A program made the position numbers and the translations under genes. The notes beneath the pieces were generated by a model. That model did not search any database, was not told the DNA's origin, and saw nothing but the letters and a program-made list of their open reading frames with translations. From NCBI GenBank assembly GCA_046347625.1, contig JAXMFU010000001.1, positions 1,488,001-1,552,000 of the forward strand: a stretch of DNA of 64,000 bases. The letters are read 5' to 3'. Positions 19,306 to 28,304 of this stretch are shown in pieces (the first letter of the stretch is position 1; each line of letters starts with the position of its first letter). This DNA comes from CAIMUS01 sp046347625 (GTDB lineage: Bacteria; Pseudomonadota; Gammaproteobacteria; Competibacterales; Competibacteraceae).

Positions 19306-20034
19306 ATGTCGCTTCCGCTCATCAGTGTCGTCCTGACTACCTACAACCGTGCCGGCTACCTCGGGGAAGCCGTCGAGAGCGTGCTCTCCCAATCCTATAG
19401 CGCGATCGAACTCATCGTCGTAGATGACGGTTCGACGGACGGGACGGCGACGGTCCTGGCGGCCTATGCCGCCAGGCTGCAGTATTTTTTCCAAGAGAAT
19501 CGCGGCTGTAGTGCAGCCCGCAATGTCGGGATCGCCAAAGCTTCCGGGAATTTCCTGGCGTTTTTGGATTCCGACGACATCTGGGTGCCGCACAAGCTCA
19601 CGCTGCAAATGAAGACACTGGGGCAGGCTCCGGAAATCGAGGCGGTCTACGGTCACGCGGAGCAATTCGTCAGTCCCGAGCTGGATGAGAAGGCCAAAGC
19701 GCGGCTACGCCACCTGGCCGGGCGGACCCTGCCGGCTCCACTGGCTTGTTCCCTGCTGATTCGGCGCGAGGCTTTTGAACGGGTGGGGTCATGGGACGAG
19801 TCCCTGCGCCTGGGTCTGGAAGCTGATTGGTATGCCCGGGCCTGCGAAGCCGGCATCAAGACTGTCCTGCTGCCGGATGTCCTCTATCGCCGCCGCCTGC
19901 ATCGCTCCAATCTGAACCTTACCTTTGCCGACGATCAGGTCGAGCGTCTTCATGTGCTTAAACGGATGCTGGATCGACGCCGGAACCGGCAGAGTGACGC
20001 TGCCCGCGCCTCCTCCTCTCCCGATCCACATTAG
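19306..20034 (+). CDS. Glycosyltransferase family 2
   Basis: 242 residues, short but complete GT-A domain: LISVVLTTYNRAGYL, VVDDGSTDGT, GCSAARNVGIAKASG, the metal-binding FLDSDDIW and the acceptor-side SLRLGLEADWYARACEAG (acidic base). Forms a glycosidic bond from a nucleotide sugar in the cytoplasm. Lies 72 bases after the nucleotidyltransferase gene and 22 bases before the PqqD-like gene, consistent with one transcript. The short size (no C-terminal membrane helices) suggests a soluble enzyme acting on a lipid- or peptide-linked acceptor. Confidence 0.88.
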   Translation: MSLPLISVVLTTYNRAGYLGEAVESVLSQSYSAIELIVVDDGSTDGTATVLAAYAARLQYFFQENRGCSAARNVGIAKASGNFLAFLDSDDIWVPHKLTLQMKTLGQAPEIEAVYGHAEQFVSPELDEKAKARLRHLAGRTLPAPLACSLLIRREAFERVGSWDESLRLGLEADWYARACEAGIKTVLLPDVLYRRRLHRSNLNLTFADDQVERLHVLKRMLDRRRNRQSDAARASSSPDPH

Positions 20035-20056
20035 AATCCTTTTACCGGAGTTATCC

Positions 20057-20497
20057 ATGCCCGAAATCTATCGTGTCGACCAGCCGAACATCATGCACGA
20101 AATGATCGATGACGAGGTCGTCGTCGTGAATCTGGACAGCGGTATCTATTACAGCTTCGATGGCGTCGGCGGCCGGCTCTGGCAACTGCTCGACGGCGGC
20201 CGCAGCCTGAAAAGCGTGACCGCTCTCGCTGCGACGCTCTACCAGGGCGACCCGGACCATATCGCCTCCGAGGTAGGCCGATTCCTGAATCAGTTGCGCG
20301 AGGAGCAACTGGTCAATATCGTCGTGGCCGAAGAGAGCGGGGGCGGTGTGACCGGGGACACCTTCGATTCCGGAGGTATTCGCCCCGTTTTCACCGCCCC
20401 GGTGCTGAACAAATACACCGATATGGAAGCTCTGCTGCTGGCCGATCCTATTCATGAAGTCGACGAGGATGCCGGATGGCCGAATGTGAAGCAATGA
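20057..20497 (+). CDS. PqqD-like peptide-binding protein with conserved C-terminal tail
   Basis: 146 residues from an ATG with GGAG six bases upstream. Residues ~10-95 form a PqqD/RRE-like fold: VVVNLDSGIYYSFDGVGGRL, LLDGGRSLKSVTALAAT, then FLNQLREEQLVNI. PqqD domains bind leader peptides and hand them to modifying enzymes. After a Gly-rich linker comes a tail with KYTDMEALLLADPIHEVDE and a GWP. I have seen similar tails in PqqD-like proteins and regard it as functional, but its role is unknown. The 3' end overlaps the kinase gene by 22 bases, implying coupled translation. No obvious precursor peptide lies beside it. Confidence 0.82.
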   Translation: MPEIYRVDQPNIMHEMIDDEVVVVNLDSGIYYSFDGVGGRLWQLLDGGRSLKSVTALAATLYQGDPDHIASEVGRFLNQLREEQLVNIVVAEESGGGVTGDTFDSGGIRPVFTAPVLNKYTDMEALLLADPIHEVDEDAGWPNVKQ

Positions 20498-21582
20498 CAG
20501 CGTCCCACGAGGACGACCAACTTGCCTTTTTCGAGACCCTGAGTCTGGGGTTCGCCCGCGCCGGCAGCCTTACGGGTGTTCTGGAGCAGGATTATCGTAT
20601 CGCCGGATGCAAGCTGCGCCTGTGCTTCGCCGGCCCGGCCTTGATTCCCGCGATCGTGCCCGCCCTGGCCCATCTTGAATGCCCTGTATCCGGAAAACCC
20701 GATCTAACCATCGAGATTTTCGATTCGAAGTCTACCGGTGCTCCCTTGCCCTTTCCGGCGGCTCGCTTCGTCGATCTGCTGCGGCTGCGCTGGTGGGAAT
20801 ACCTCGATAACCGGCGGGAGATCAAGGGCCTGAACGGCGAGCGCATCCGCTCGGTGTTTCACCTCGGCCCCGATATCCTGAGCCTGCTCGATACCCATCG
20901 CGATCGGGCCGTCTACTGGGTCGAAGACGGGGCGATGATTCCCTACTACGAGAAAGGCTACCCCCTCTCGTTCCTGCTGAACTGGTGGCTGGCCCGGCGC
21001 GGACGCTATTTTGTCCATGCCGCGGCCATCGGCCTTCAGGAGGGAGGCATCCTGCTGACGGGCAAGGGCGGGAGCGGCAAGTCCACCACGACCCTGGCCT
21101 GTGTCGAGTCCGAACTCGGCATCTGCGGCGACGACTACACCGCGATCGAACCGGCTCGGGCCGTGGCCCACAGCCTGTACAACACGGTCAAGCTCAAGAG
21201 CCTGCGTGATGTCGAGCGCTTTCCCGCGCTCAAGGGCTGCGTCAGTAATCTGGACCGCGTCGGCGAAGGGGAAAATGGCGAGAAGGCGATGATCTTCCTG
21301 CACGAGCACCATCCGCACAAGCTGCTGGAGCAGATGCCGGTGCGGGCGATCCTGGTGCCGCGTATCGCCGACAGCCCGGAAACCCGGATCGTACCGGCGT
21401 CGGCCGCCCTGGCCTTCAAGGCCCTGGCCCCGAGTACGCTGTTCCAACTGCCGGGCAACGCTCACAAGGCTTTCCGGGCACTGGTGGAGATGGTGCGCCG
21501 GATTCCCGCCTACGAGATCGCGCTGGGCAGCGACATACCGCGCATTCCTGCCATCATCCGGCAATTCATCCAAAGCATTTAG
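20476..21582 (+). CDS. HprK-related P-loop kinase
   Basis: 368 residues. The C-terminal half carries a P-loop at residues 196-204 (TGKGGSGKSTTTLACV) and a downstream acidic ICGDDYTAIEP, as in HPr kinase-like ATPases; the N-terminal half (residues 1-180) is family-specific and contains FVHAAAIGLQEGG just before the P-loop. The bifunctional HPr kinase signature is not evident, and no HPr gene is present. Together with the PqqD-like and nucleotidyltransferase genes it matches the HprK-related-A type of gene set, whose substrate has not been defined as far as I know. The start is the ATG at 20476 inside the PqqD gene; the ATG at 20494 is an alternative. Confidence 0.82.
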   Translation: MAECEAMTASHEDDQLAFFETLSLGFARAGSLTGVLEQDYRIAGCKLRLCFAGPALIPAIVPALAHLECPVSGKPDLTIEIFDSKSTGAPLPFPAARFVDLLRLRWWEYLDNRREIKGLNGERIRSVFHLGPDILSLLDTHRDRAVYWVEDGAMIPYYEKGYPLSFLLNWWLARRGRYFVHAAAIGLQEGGILLTGKGGSGKSTTTLACVESELGICGDDYTAIEPARAVAHSLYNTVKLKSLRDVERFPALKGCVSNLDRVGEGENGEKAMIFLHEHHPHKLLEQMPVRAILVPRIADSPETRIVPASAALAFKALAPSTLFQLPGNAHKAFRALVEMVRRIPAYEIALGSDIPRIPAIIRQFIQSI

Positions 21583-21690
21583 CGTGAGTCGGCACCGCCA
21601 CCTGAGTACCTGTACGTCCAGGCGGTCGCCAATTGGCCGTGCCATGAGCGGATCGCAATATTTTCGGGCAATGCCCCCTTCGGAATCGAC

Positions 21691-23919
21691 ATGACCACCC
21701 AGAAACGAGTCCCTGATCAGAACCCCAATCGCGAGGCCAAGGGACACCGCGGGATGGCGCTCGGCTGGTTGAAGCGCGGGCGCATCCGACCGGCGATCCT
21801 TTGCCTGGAAAAAGCCCTGGCGGCCGATCCGAACTATCTGGAAGCCCATCTGGATCTGGCCCAAGTACTGCTGCATCTCCGTCGCTGGGACGATCTTGCC
21901 GCCCACTGCCGCCGTGGCTTCAAGCACTTTCTTGAAACGCCGGAACTGCACAAGCTGTTGATCACCGCCCTGGAGGAGCAGGGTTCGCTGGAGGATGCCT
22001 ATGCCTGCTACGGTCTCGAGCGGCGCGACCGCCACTGCCTCGCCATCGAACCCGACGAGATTCTCTGCTGTCTCGTTGCACGCAACGAGCGGCCGCGTCT
22101 GCCCTACTTCCTGAAGTATTATCGCGAGCTCGGGGTGAACCGGTTCTTTGTCGTCGACAACGGTTCGAGCGACGGCAGCGTGGAATGGCTGCTGGAGCAG
22201 CCCGATGTGCATGTGTGGTATTCCGAGCTGTCCTTCAAGCGTGCCAATTTCGGCTCGGCCTGGTTCGAGCTGCTGCTGCGCCGCTACGGTGTCGGCCACT
22301 GGTGCCTGACCGTGGACGCCGACGAATTTCTGATCTTCGAGGGAAGCTTAGGCCGCTCCCTCAAGCAGTTCTGTAGCGATCTCGAGCGGCGGGACAAGCG
22401 CGCGGCGACCGGCCTCCTGCTGGACCTCTATGGGGATCGCCCGATCGCTGAGACCGTTTACCGGGAAGGCGAGGATCCCTTGAGCCTGTGCCATTATTTC
22501 GATCGGACCGCTTACCACCGCCACTACCCGAACTGTGGCCCTTATGGCAATCAGGACATTTTTTTCGGCGGGGTGCGGCAACGGGTCTTTCCCGCCGAGA
22601 GCGATTATCTGCTGAGCAAATGCGTGCTGTTCTTCTATCGGCCCGACGTGCTCCTGACCAGCGGCCAACATCTGACCAACATTCCCGCCCGGCATCTTGC
22701 CAACGAGGAGATTTGCCTGCTCCACTTCAAGTTCTTCGCGAGCTTTGCGGCCTACGCCCAAAAGGAGGTCAGGCGCGAGGTCCACGCCATGGGCGCTTTA
22801 CAGTACAAAAGCTATCATCGAAAACTGGAGTCGGAGCCGGGCATCACGCTCTACGACCCTGCCTATTCGGTGCGCTTCGAGGGGACCGCGCAATTGCGGG
22901 AGTTGGGCATCCTGCGGGCGGAGAGGCCGGCCCCGGAGGCTCACTTCCCCGCCATCGAGGTGGTGGAAGCCATGGCGGCGGAGCGTCCCTTCTGGTCGGT
23001 CATGATCAGCATCTACGACCGGATCCAGCATGTGGAGCGAGTCGTTTCGAGCGTGCTTCGTCAGGCCGATGAGGCCATGCAGATCGAGGTGGTCTGCGAT
23101 TTCAGTGATGCCGAGCGGCAGGCGGCCGTCGGCGCTGAAGTCACCAGGATCGGCAAGGGACGGATAGGATTCCATCCGCTACCCCACCCGAGCGGCCATC
23201 CCGGCATCTTCAACCGCTGTATCGAGCGGGCGCGGGGACGCTGGGTTCATATCCTACACGACGATGATTGGGTGGAACCGGGCTTCTACCGGTCTCTCCG
23301 CCGCGGCATCGAAGCGGCGCCCGAGGTCGGAGCGGCCTTTTGCCAGCATAGCATCGTCGCACAGGGCCGCGGCGAACCGACCATCTGGCACTCCTGGGTG
23401 GAACGCGAGACCCCCGGCGTGATCGACGACTGGCTGGGCCGTATCGCCCTGGAATGCCGGGTGCAGTTTTCGGCGATGACCGTGCGGCGGGACGTATATG
23501 AAACCCTCAGTGGATTCTGCCCGGACGCCCGGTCCGCCTTCGATTGGGAAATGTGGATCCGGATCGCATCCCGCTATCCTGTCTACTACCTTCCGGAAGA
23601 GTTGGTTGGGGTAGGCCGGGACAATACGGCCGAGTCCTCCAGCCTGATCCGTACCGGCGAGCAAGTTGCACATGCCTTCGCGGCGCTGGATATAGCCGCA
23701 CGCCACTTTTCGCCGGAGCGCAGGGACTCGCTCTTGGCGAAAGGACGCGATCGGCTCGCCCACTATGCCCTGGATGTCGCCCGACGTTACCTCGAAGCCG
23801 GCGATTACAAGGCGGCCATGGCGAATCTTTGCGCCGCGGTCGCCGGTCGCCCCTCGGCGCGTACCCTGCGGCGGCTCACCGAAGTGCTGCAGGGCGAAAG
23901 CCATGAATACGAGGGCTGA
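21691..23919 (+). CDS. TPR protein with two glycosyltransferase domains
   Basis: 742 residues. N-terminal TPR-like helices (residues ~20-110; GWLKRGRIRPAILCLEKAL, DPNYLEAHLDLAQVLL) precede a Glyco_tranf_2_4 type domain (LVARNERPRLPYFLKYYREL, VDNGSSDGS, VDADEFLIF, LLHFKFFASF). The second domain from ~440 is a GT2 (WSVMISIYDR, HILHDDDWVEPGF, SAFDWEMWIRIASRY). Two acidic metal motifs imply two transfers, or one catalytic and one acceptor-binding module. A final TPR-like repeat (GDYKAAMANLCAAV) closes the protein. Its last codons overlap the next gene, whose ATG is at 23903. TPRs in glycosyltransferases often bind protein acceptors, which would fit a protein- or peptide-linked glycan; this is inference. 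Confidence 0.85.
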   Translation: MTTQKRVPDQNPNREAKGHRGMALGWLKRGRIRPAILCLEKALAADPNYLEAHLDLAQVLLHLRRWDDLAAHCRRGFKHFLETPELHKLLITALEEQGSLEDAYACYGLERRDRHCLAIEPDEILCCLVARNERPRLPYFLKYYRELGVNRFFVVDNGSSDGSVEWLLEQPDVHVWYSELSFKRANFGSAWFELLLRRYGVGHWCLTVDADEFLIFEGSLGRSLKQFCSDLERRDKRAATGLLLDLYGDRPIAETVYREGEDPLSLCHYFDRTAYHRHYPNCGPYGNQDIFFGGVRQRVFPAESDYLLSKCVLFFYRPDVLLTSGQHLTNIPARHLANEEICLLHFKFFASFAAYAQKEVRREVHAMGALQYKSYHRKLESEPGITLYDPAYSVRFEGTAQLRELGILRAERPAPEAHFPAIEVVEAMAAERPFWSVMISIYDRIQHVERVVSSVLRQADEAMQIEVVCDFSDAERQAAVGAEVTRIGKGRIGFHPLPHPSGHPGIFNRCIERARGRWVHILHDDDWVEPGFYRSLRRGIEAAPEVGAAFCQHSIVAQGRGEPTIWHSWVERETPGVIDDWLGRIALECRVQFSAMTVRRDVYETLSGFCPDARSAFDWEMWIRIASRYPVYYLPEELVGVGRDNTAESSSLIRTGEQVAHAFAALDIAARHFSPERRDSLLAKGRDRLAHYALDVARRYLEAGDYKAAMANLCAAVAGRPSARTLRRLTEVLQGESHEYEG

Positions 23920-25270
23920 CAGGCCGGACCCCGCCGCCGTGGCCATCCTGCTCGGGTGCGCCTGGCTGGAACGCGGGCAGGATCGGGTCGCCGCGGCCCA
24001 TCTGGAGCGCGCGCTGAGTTTCATGCCCGACCACCCGGAAGCCCATCGCTATCTGGCCTATGTCCGGGTCCGGCAGGGCGAGTTCGCGGACGCCGTCGTG
24101 CACATGGACTTTGCGCTCCGTAGCGAGCCGGCCGACAGTCCGCTGCGGCGGGAGGCTGTCCTGGTGCGCGAGTTGGCCGGCTACCCCCCCGATCCGGTAC
24201 CCCTGCCGTCCAATCCTGCCGGGCGGCTGCGCTTCACCAGCCTCTACGAGCGCACGCACCATCGCAGCGGCTGGCGCTATGCCGTGGAGGCCCTGTACAG
24301 TTTGCACAATCCGGAAGGCGTCCGGTTCGAGGGGTTCCTGGAAGATCCATTCGCCTGGCAGCATCCACGGGCGGGGATACGTCCGGGCCCCGAGCTGCTC
24401 GTGGCCCTGCGCAGCCCAAGCTACGAGACCCGCATTACGTCCGAGGAGCGCCATATCGTTCCGTTCCGCGAGCCCTGGGTAGGCTTCCTGCACAATCCGC
24501 CCCACATGCCGCCCTGGTTCCATTTCGAGGAATCGCCGCAGACAATTCTCGCCAAACCCGTCTGGCAGGAAAGCCTCCGGCATTGTGTGGGACTGTTCGC
24601 ACTGTCCGAGTATGCCGCCGGCTGGTTGCGCAGGTTCACCGGAAAGCCGGTGTCGGCGCTGCTGCATCCGACGGAGATGCCCGATCTCCTGTTCGATTTC
24701 CAGCGATTCCAGGCCAAGCCGCAAAAATTCATCATCCAGGTCGGCTGGTGGCTGCGCCGCCTGGGTGCCATCGATCGACTGCCGATCCCCGCCGACAACA
24801 TCCTCGGCTACACCAAGCTGCGCCTGGTCCCGCATTTCTTTCCCCAGGCGGATGCATACCTGAAAAAGTTACGGGAGCGGAACTTCCTCGACAACGGGCG
24901 GCCGGAGCCCGAGCATGCCGACAACACCATCGAGCGGCAGCATCTTTCGAACGACGACTACGACCGCTTGCTGGCGGAGAATATCGTCTTTCTGGACCTT
25001 TACGACGCCGGTGCCAACAACGCGGTAATCGAATGCCTGGCGCGGGCCACCCCACTGCTGGTCAATCGGCTGCCGGCGGTGGAGGAATACCTGGGAGCGG
25101 CCTATCCCCTCTATTACAGCGACCTCGCCGAGGCCGCCGCCAAGGCGCTCGATCTCGGGCGACTGCGGGAGGCACACCTCTATCTGCTGGAATGCGAGAC
25201 CCGCCGCCGGCTCGATGCCGATTCCTTCCGGCGCAGCGTCGAGGAAAGCGAGGTTTACCAAAAGCTATGA
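23903..25270 (+). CDS. TPR-containing glycosyltransferase-like protein
   Basis: About 455 residues from the ATG at 23903, chosen because the TPR region (LLGCAWLERGQDRVAAAHLE, DHPEAHRYLAYVRVRQGEF) begins there; it overlaps the previous gene by 17 bases. The remainder looks like a GT-B fold: FREPWVGFLHNPPHMPPW, FALSEYAAGWLRRFTGKPV, a strand FIIQVGWWLRRLGAID, and the C-terminal FLDLYDAGANNAVIECLARATPLLVNRLPAVEEYLG that resembles the nucleotide-sugar site of GT-B enzymes. I cannot name the family. It ends in ATGA, overlapping the next start codon, so translation is coupled. Likely cytoplasmic, acting in the same assembly line as its neighbours. Confidence 0.75.
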   Translation: MNTRADRPDPAAVAILLGCAWLERGQDRVAAAHLERALSFMPDHPEAHRYLAYVRVRQGEFADAVVHMDFALRSEPADSPLRREAVLVRELAGYPPDPVPLPSNPAGRLRFTSLYERTHHRSGWRYAVEALYSLHNPEGVRFEGFLEDPFAWQHPRAGIRPGPELLVALRSPSYETRITSEERHIVPFREPWVGFLHNPPHMPPWFHFEESPQTILAKPVWQESLRHCVGLFALSEYAAGWLRRFTGKPVSALLHPTEMPDLLFDFQRFQAKPQKFIIQVGWWLRRLGAIDRLPIPADNILGYTKLRLVPHFFPQADAYLKKLRERNFLDNGRPEPEHADNTIERQHLSNDDYDRLLAENIVFLDLYDAGANNAVIECLARATPLLVNRLPAVEEYLGAAYPLYYSDLAEAAAKALDLGRLREAHLYLLECETRRRLDADSFRRSVEESEVYQKL

Positions 25271-26427
25271 AGCGGCTATTGCTCTTCAGCGATCGCAACG
25301 GCATCTATGGTGCCGAACAGATCGATCATCGGCTGGCGCTGGCTTTTCAGGGCGCCGGCTTCGCTGTCTCGATGGCGCAGCCTACGGCGGACAACCTGCT
25401 GGCCGCCGAGCGCCTGCAGCGGGGCATCACCCACCATTGGCTGCCGGACGACGACATCTACAACTGGCTGTGCCCCGCGCCCAGCCTCACGGATTCCGCG
25501 CCGGCGGAACGCTGCTTCGCCGCGACGCGGCCCGACCTGATCCTGTTCACCGACAGCTTTCCCTTCGCCAACCTGGCCGCAAAGGAGGCTGCCGCTCGGC
25601 TCGGCCTTCCCTACATCGTGCTGGTCCATTGCGTGCAGCCCGCCTGGGCCGAACAATACAGCGCCTTTGGGCCGCGGCTCCCGGCCGTGTACGCGGCGGC
25701 CCGCGAGGTAATCGCCATTTCCACGGAAAATCTCGGCCTGTTGCGAACCCACTTCGGGCTTGGCGCCGAGAGTGGTCGCGTCTTGCTCAACGGTCGTCCG
25801 GCCGTATTTTTCGAGCCTCGTTTCGAAAGCGAGCGCCGGCGCCTTCGCGCCGAGCTAGGCATTCCGACCGATCGGGTGATCGCCCTGTCCATCGGCCGCT
25901 TCGAGTCGGTGAAAGGCTATGACCTGCTGCTCGAAGCCCTGCCACTGTTGCGGCACTGTCCCCATTGGGCGCAGCTCAACTTCGTATGGATCGGCAGCGG
26001 CTCCCTGCAGAAGAACTGCCATCGAATCGCACATTTGTTGGGCGGCGACCGGGTACAGATTTTCGGGATGCGCGACGACATCCCGGCTCTGCTCGATGCA
26101 GCGGATATGCTGGTTCACCCGGCGCGCTTCGAGGGCATGCCGTTGGTCGTGCTCGAAGCGATGGGCAAAGGACTACCCATCATCGCGTCCGCAGTCAGCG
26201 GCATCCCGGAGGCCCTGGGCGATACAGGGGTGCTACTGCCATCGCCCGCCGAAACGCCGGACTTTCGGGAGCGCCTCGCCACGGCCATCTGTACCCTCAC
26301 CGGGGACACCGAACGGCGGCGGGCACTGGGAGCGGCGGCCCGCGAACGGGCGCTGGCCCATTTCACCGAGGCCCGCATGATCGCCGACTGGATCGCTCTG
26401 GTCCGCCGGGTGGGAGCCTCGATCTGA
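25267..26427 (+). CDS. Glycosyltransferase family 4
   Basis: About 386 residues starting at the ATG of the ATGA overlap at 25267. It has a GT-B fold with an N-terminal YGAEQIDHRLALAFQGAGF (the usual GGAE-like start), LVHCVQPAWAEQY, and the C-terminal donor-site block LSIGRFESVKGYDLLLEAL, HPARFEGMPLVVLEAMGKG (EX7E) and PIIASAVSGIPEAL. Retaining sugar transfer from a nucleotide sugar. The gene ends in TGATG, the ATG of which starts the ABC transporter. Confidence 0.9.
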   Translation: MKRLLLFSDRNGIYGAEQIDHRLALAFQGAGFAVSMAQPTADNLLAAERLQRGITHHWLPDDDIYNWLCPAPSLTDSAPAERCFAATRPDLILFTDSFPFANLAAKEAAARLGLPYIVLVHCVQPAWAEQYSAFGPRLPAVYAAAREVIAISTENLGLLRTHFGLGAESGRVLLNGRPAVFFEPRFESERRRLRAELGIPTDRVIALSIGRFESVKGYDLLLEALPLLRHCPHWAQLNFVWIGSGSLQKNCHRIAHLLGGDRVQIFGMRDDIPALLDAADMLVHPARFEGMPLVVLEAMGKGLPIIASAVSGIPEALGDTGVLLPSPAETPDFRERLATAICTLTGDTERRRALGAAARERALAHFTEARMIADWIALVRRVGASI

Positions 26428-28304
26428 TGGCCTGGCGAGCGCGCCTGCGCAAGGTCTACGAGCCGGTCCGCTGGGCCTTCGGCATTACGTATTCGACTGT
26501 CCCGAGGCTGTTCGTCGCCAGTGGGATCAATGGTCTGGTTCTCACCGTCATTCCCGCCGCCATCGCACTTTCCACCCGGGAACTCATCAACAGTGTCAAC
26601 ACGGCCCTCGCCGGTACGCCGCTCGAGGAGACCGGAGCCTATCTCTGGCTGTTGGCGGGTTTCGTCGGGACACTCGGCGCAGCCATCGGTAACGCGCTCA
26701 ATCACTATTTCGCGCGTCGCCTCGTGATCGAATTGCGCAGCCGGCTGCACCTGGACATCGCTCGCCACCATGCCGCCATGCCCTTCGCACGATGCGAGGA
26801 CAAGGACTACCTCAACCGTCTCCACCGGGTGCAGGCGGTTCCCGAACTGCACGTGGCCAACCTTTACAGCTTCAGCCTGGAACTTGCGACCAAGGTGCTG
26901 CAAATCCTGACGCTGATGGCCGTCCTGTTCGCCATCCAGCCGCTACTCTTCCTGTTGCTGCTGCCGATCGGCATACCGTTCCTGATCTTCCATTGGCGTC
27001 TGGTAAGGCGGCAGTTCGAGGAACTTTACCGCCGGTCGGAGCTGGAGCGCTGGCAGGACTACTACAACGGCCTGCTGGGCGATGGGGATCAGGTTGCCGA
27101 GATCAAGCTGCTCGATCTGAGTCCTGTGTTCATCGAACGGTCGCAACGTATTATGGACGATCTCCGGACGCTCAATCTCCACTATTTCCGATTCGAATTT
27201 ATCGGTAATCTGCTGTTCGTCATCGCGTCGGTGATCGCCATTTATGTCGCGCTCGCCCGTATCCTTGGGCCCATCGTCGCGGGCCGGCTTACCATCGGCG
27301 ACCTTGCGATCTTCGGCAGTGCCGCGGCCCAGTTGCGCTGGCTGGTCGAGCAGAGCGTCCACCTGATTGCCGCCGTCCGATGGGAACTGCTGAACGTCGA
27401 AACGGTGCTGAAGTTTTTCCAGATCGATCCGGGCGCGACGCCCGCCGCGGGGGAGCCGGTCGGAGTGCTGCGTGGCCGGATCGAACTCCGTGATGTGAGT
27501 TTCCGGTACCCGGGTGTGGCCGAGGATACGCTTCGGGGTCTGTCCCTGAGCATCGAACCCGGCGAGACGGTGGCCCTGGTCGGAACCAACGGTGCCGGCA
27601 AAAGCACCGTCGCCAAGCTCATCGCGGGCTTCTATCCCGTGCAACGGGGAGCGATCCTCTTCGACGGACGCGACGTGAAGACGCTGGACCCGGTGCAGGT
27701 CCAGCGGCAGATCGCCTGCGTCTTTCAGCAATTCGGCCGGTACGAAGTGACGGCCGCGGATACGCTTGCCTTCGGGGACTGGAAACGGCTGCGGGCCGAT
27801 CAGGCCGCCATCGAGGCGATTGCCCGGCGCGCCAACGTCCATGATCTCATCGATGCTATGCCCCGGGGCTATCACACTCAGCTCGGACGCCGGTTCGGGA
27901 CTTACCAACCCTCCGGCGGCCAGTGGCAGCAACTCGCGATTGCCCGGCTGATAGCCCGTGACGCCCGCATCCTGATTCTGGATGAACCCACCGCCAACCT
28001 CGACGTCGCCACCGAGGCCGAACTGTTCGAACGGTTCCGCGCCCTGGCGGCAGGGCGAACGACACTCCTGATCTCACACCGCTTTTCGACAGTGTCGATG
28101 GCGGATCGAATTCTCGTAATGGAGGGCGGCAGCATTGTCGAGAGCGGCTCGCATCGCGAACTCATGGCCCGGGGCGGCCGCTATGCGGCGCTCTTCGCCC
28201 TGGCCTGGCGGTTTTCCGACGATTCCGCATTCGCCGAGCAGACATCCCGTTCCAGGGGCGCGGTGGCCACCGCCGTCTCCACAGCGATAAGTACAACCTC
28301 ATGA
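26427..28304 (+). CDS. ABC transporter, fused permease and ATPase (exporter type)
   Basis: 625 residues with start inside TGATG at 26427. Six predicted membrane helices occupy residues ~25-330. The nucleotide-binding domain has Walker A (VGTNGAGKSTVAK, ~386-394), Q-loop (CVFQQFGRY), signature PSGGQWQQLAIARL (the usual LSGGQ is PSGGQ), Walker B ILILDEPTANLD and switch His in LLISHRFSTV. Homodimeric type IV exporters of this layout move lipids, lipid-linked oligosaccharides or peptides. No C39 peptidase domain is fused, so leader removal is not performed here. Placed between glycosyltransferases and a nucleotidyltransferase-like gene, it probably exports the pathway product. Gln/Ser-rich tail extends beyond the domain. 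Confidence 0.92.
   Translation: MAWRARLRKVYEPVRWAFGITYSTVPRLFVASGINGLVLTVIPAAIALSTRELINSVNTALAGTPLEETGAYLWLLAGFVGTLGAAIGNALNHYFARRLVIELRSRLHLDIARHHAAMPFARCEDKDYLNRLHRVQAVPELHVANLYSFSLELATKVLQILTLMAVLFAIQPLLFLLLLPIGIPFLIFHWRLVRRQFEELYRRSELERWQDYYNGLLGDGDQVAEIKLLDLSPVFIERSQRIMDDLRTLNLHYFRFEFIGNLLFVIASVIAIYVALARILGPIVAGRLTIGDLAIFGSAAAQLRWLVEQSVHLIAAVRWELLNVETVLKFFQIDPGATPAAGEPVGVLRGRIELRDVSFRYPGVAEDTLRGLSLSIEPGETVALVGTNGAGKSTVAKLIAGFYPVQRGAILFDGRDVKTLDPVQVQRQIACVFQQFGRYEVTAADTLAFGDWKRLRADQAAIEAIARRANVHDLIDAMPRGYHTQLGRRFGTYQPSGGQWQQLAIARLIARDARILILDEPTANLDVATEAELFERFRALAAGRTTLLISHRFSTVSMADRILVMEGGSIVESGSHRELMARGGRYAALFALAWRFSDDSAFAEQTSRSRGAVATAVSTAISTTS

Noticed and set aside
21583..21690. Precursor peptide gene for the PqqD/HprK operon
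   Set aside because: A GTG-started 30-36-codon frame exists here, but it lacks a ribosome site and recognisable leader/core, so I could not support it.
20704..22299. Long minus-strand open frame (531 codons)
   Set aside because: Antisense to the HprK-like and TPR-glycosyltransferase genes, which have clear motifs; composition is typical of GC-rich shadow frames.
26943..27932. Minus-strand open frame of 329 codons
   Set aside because: Antisense of the ABC transporter gene; no recognisable features.
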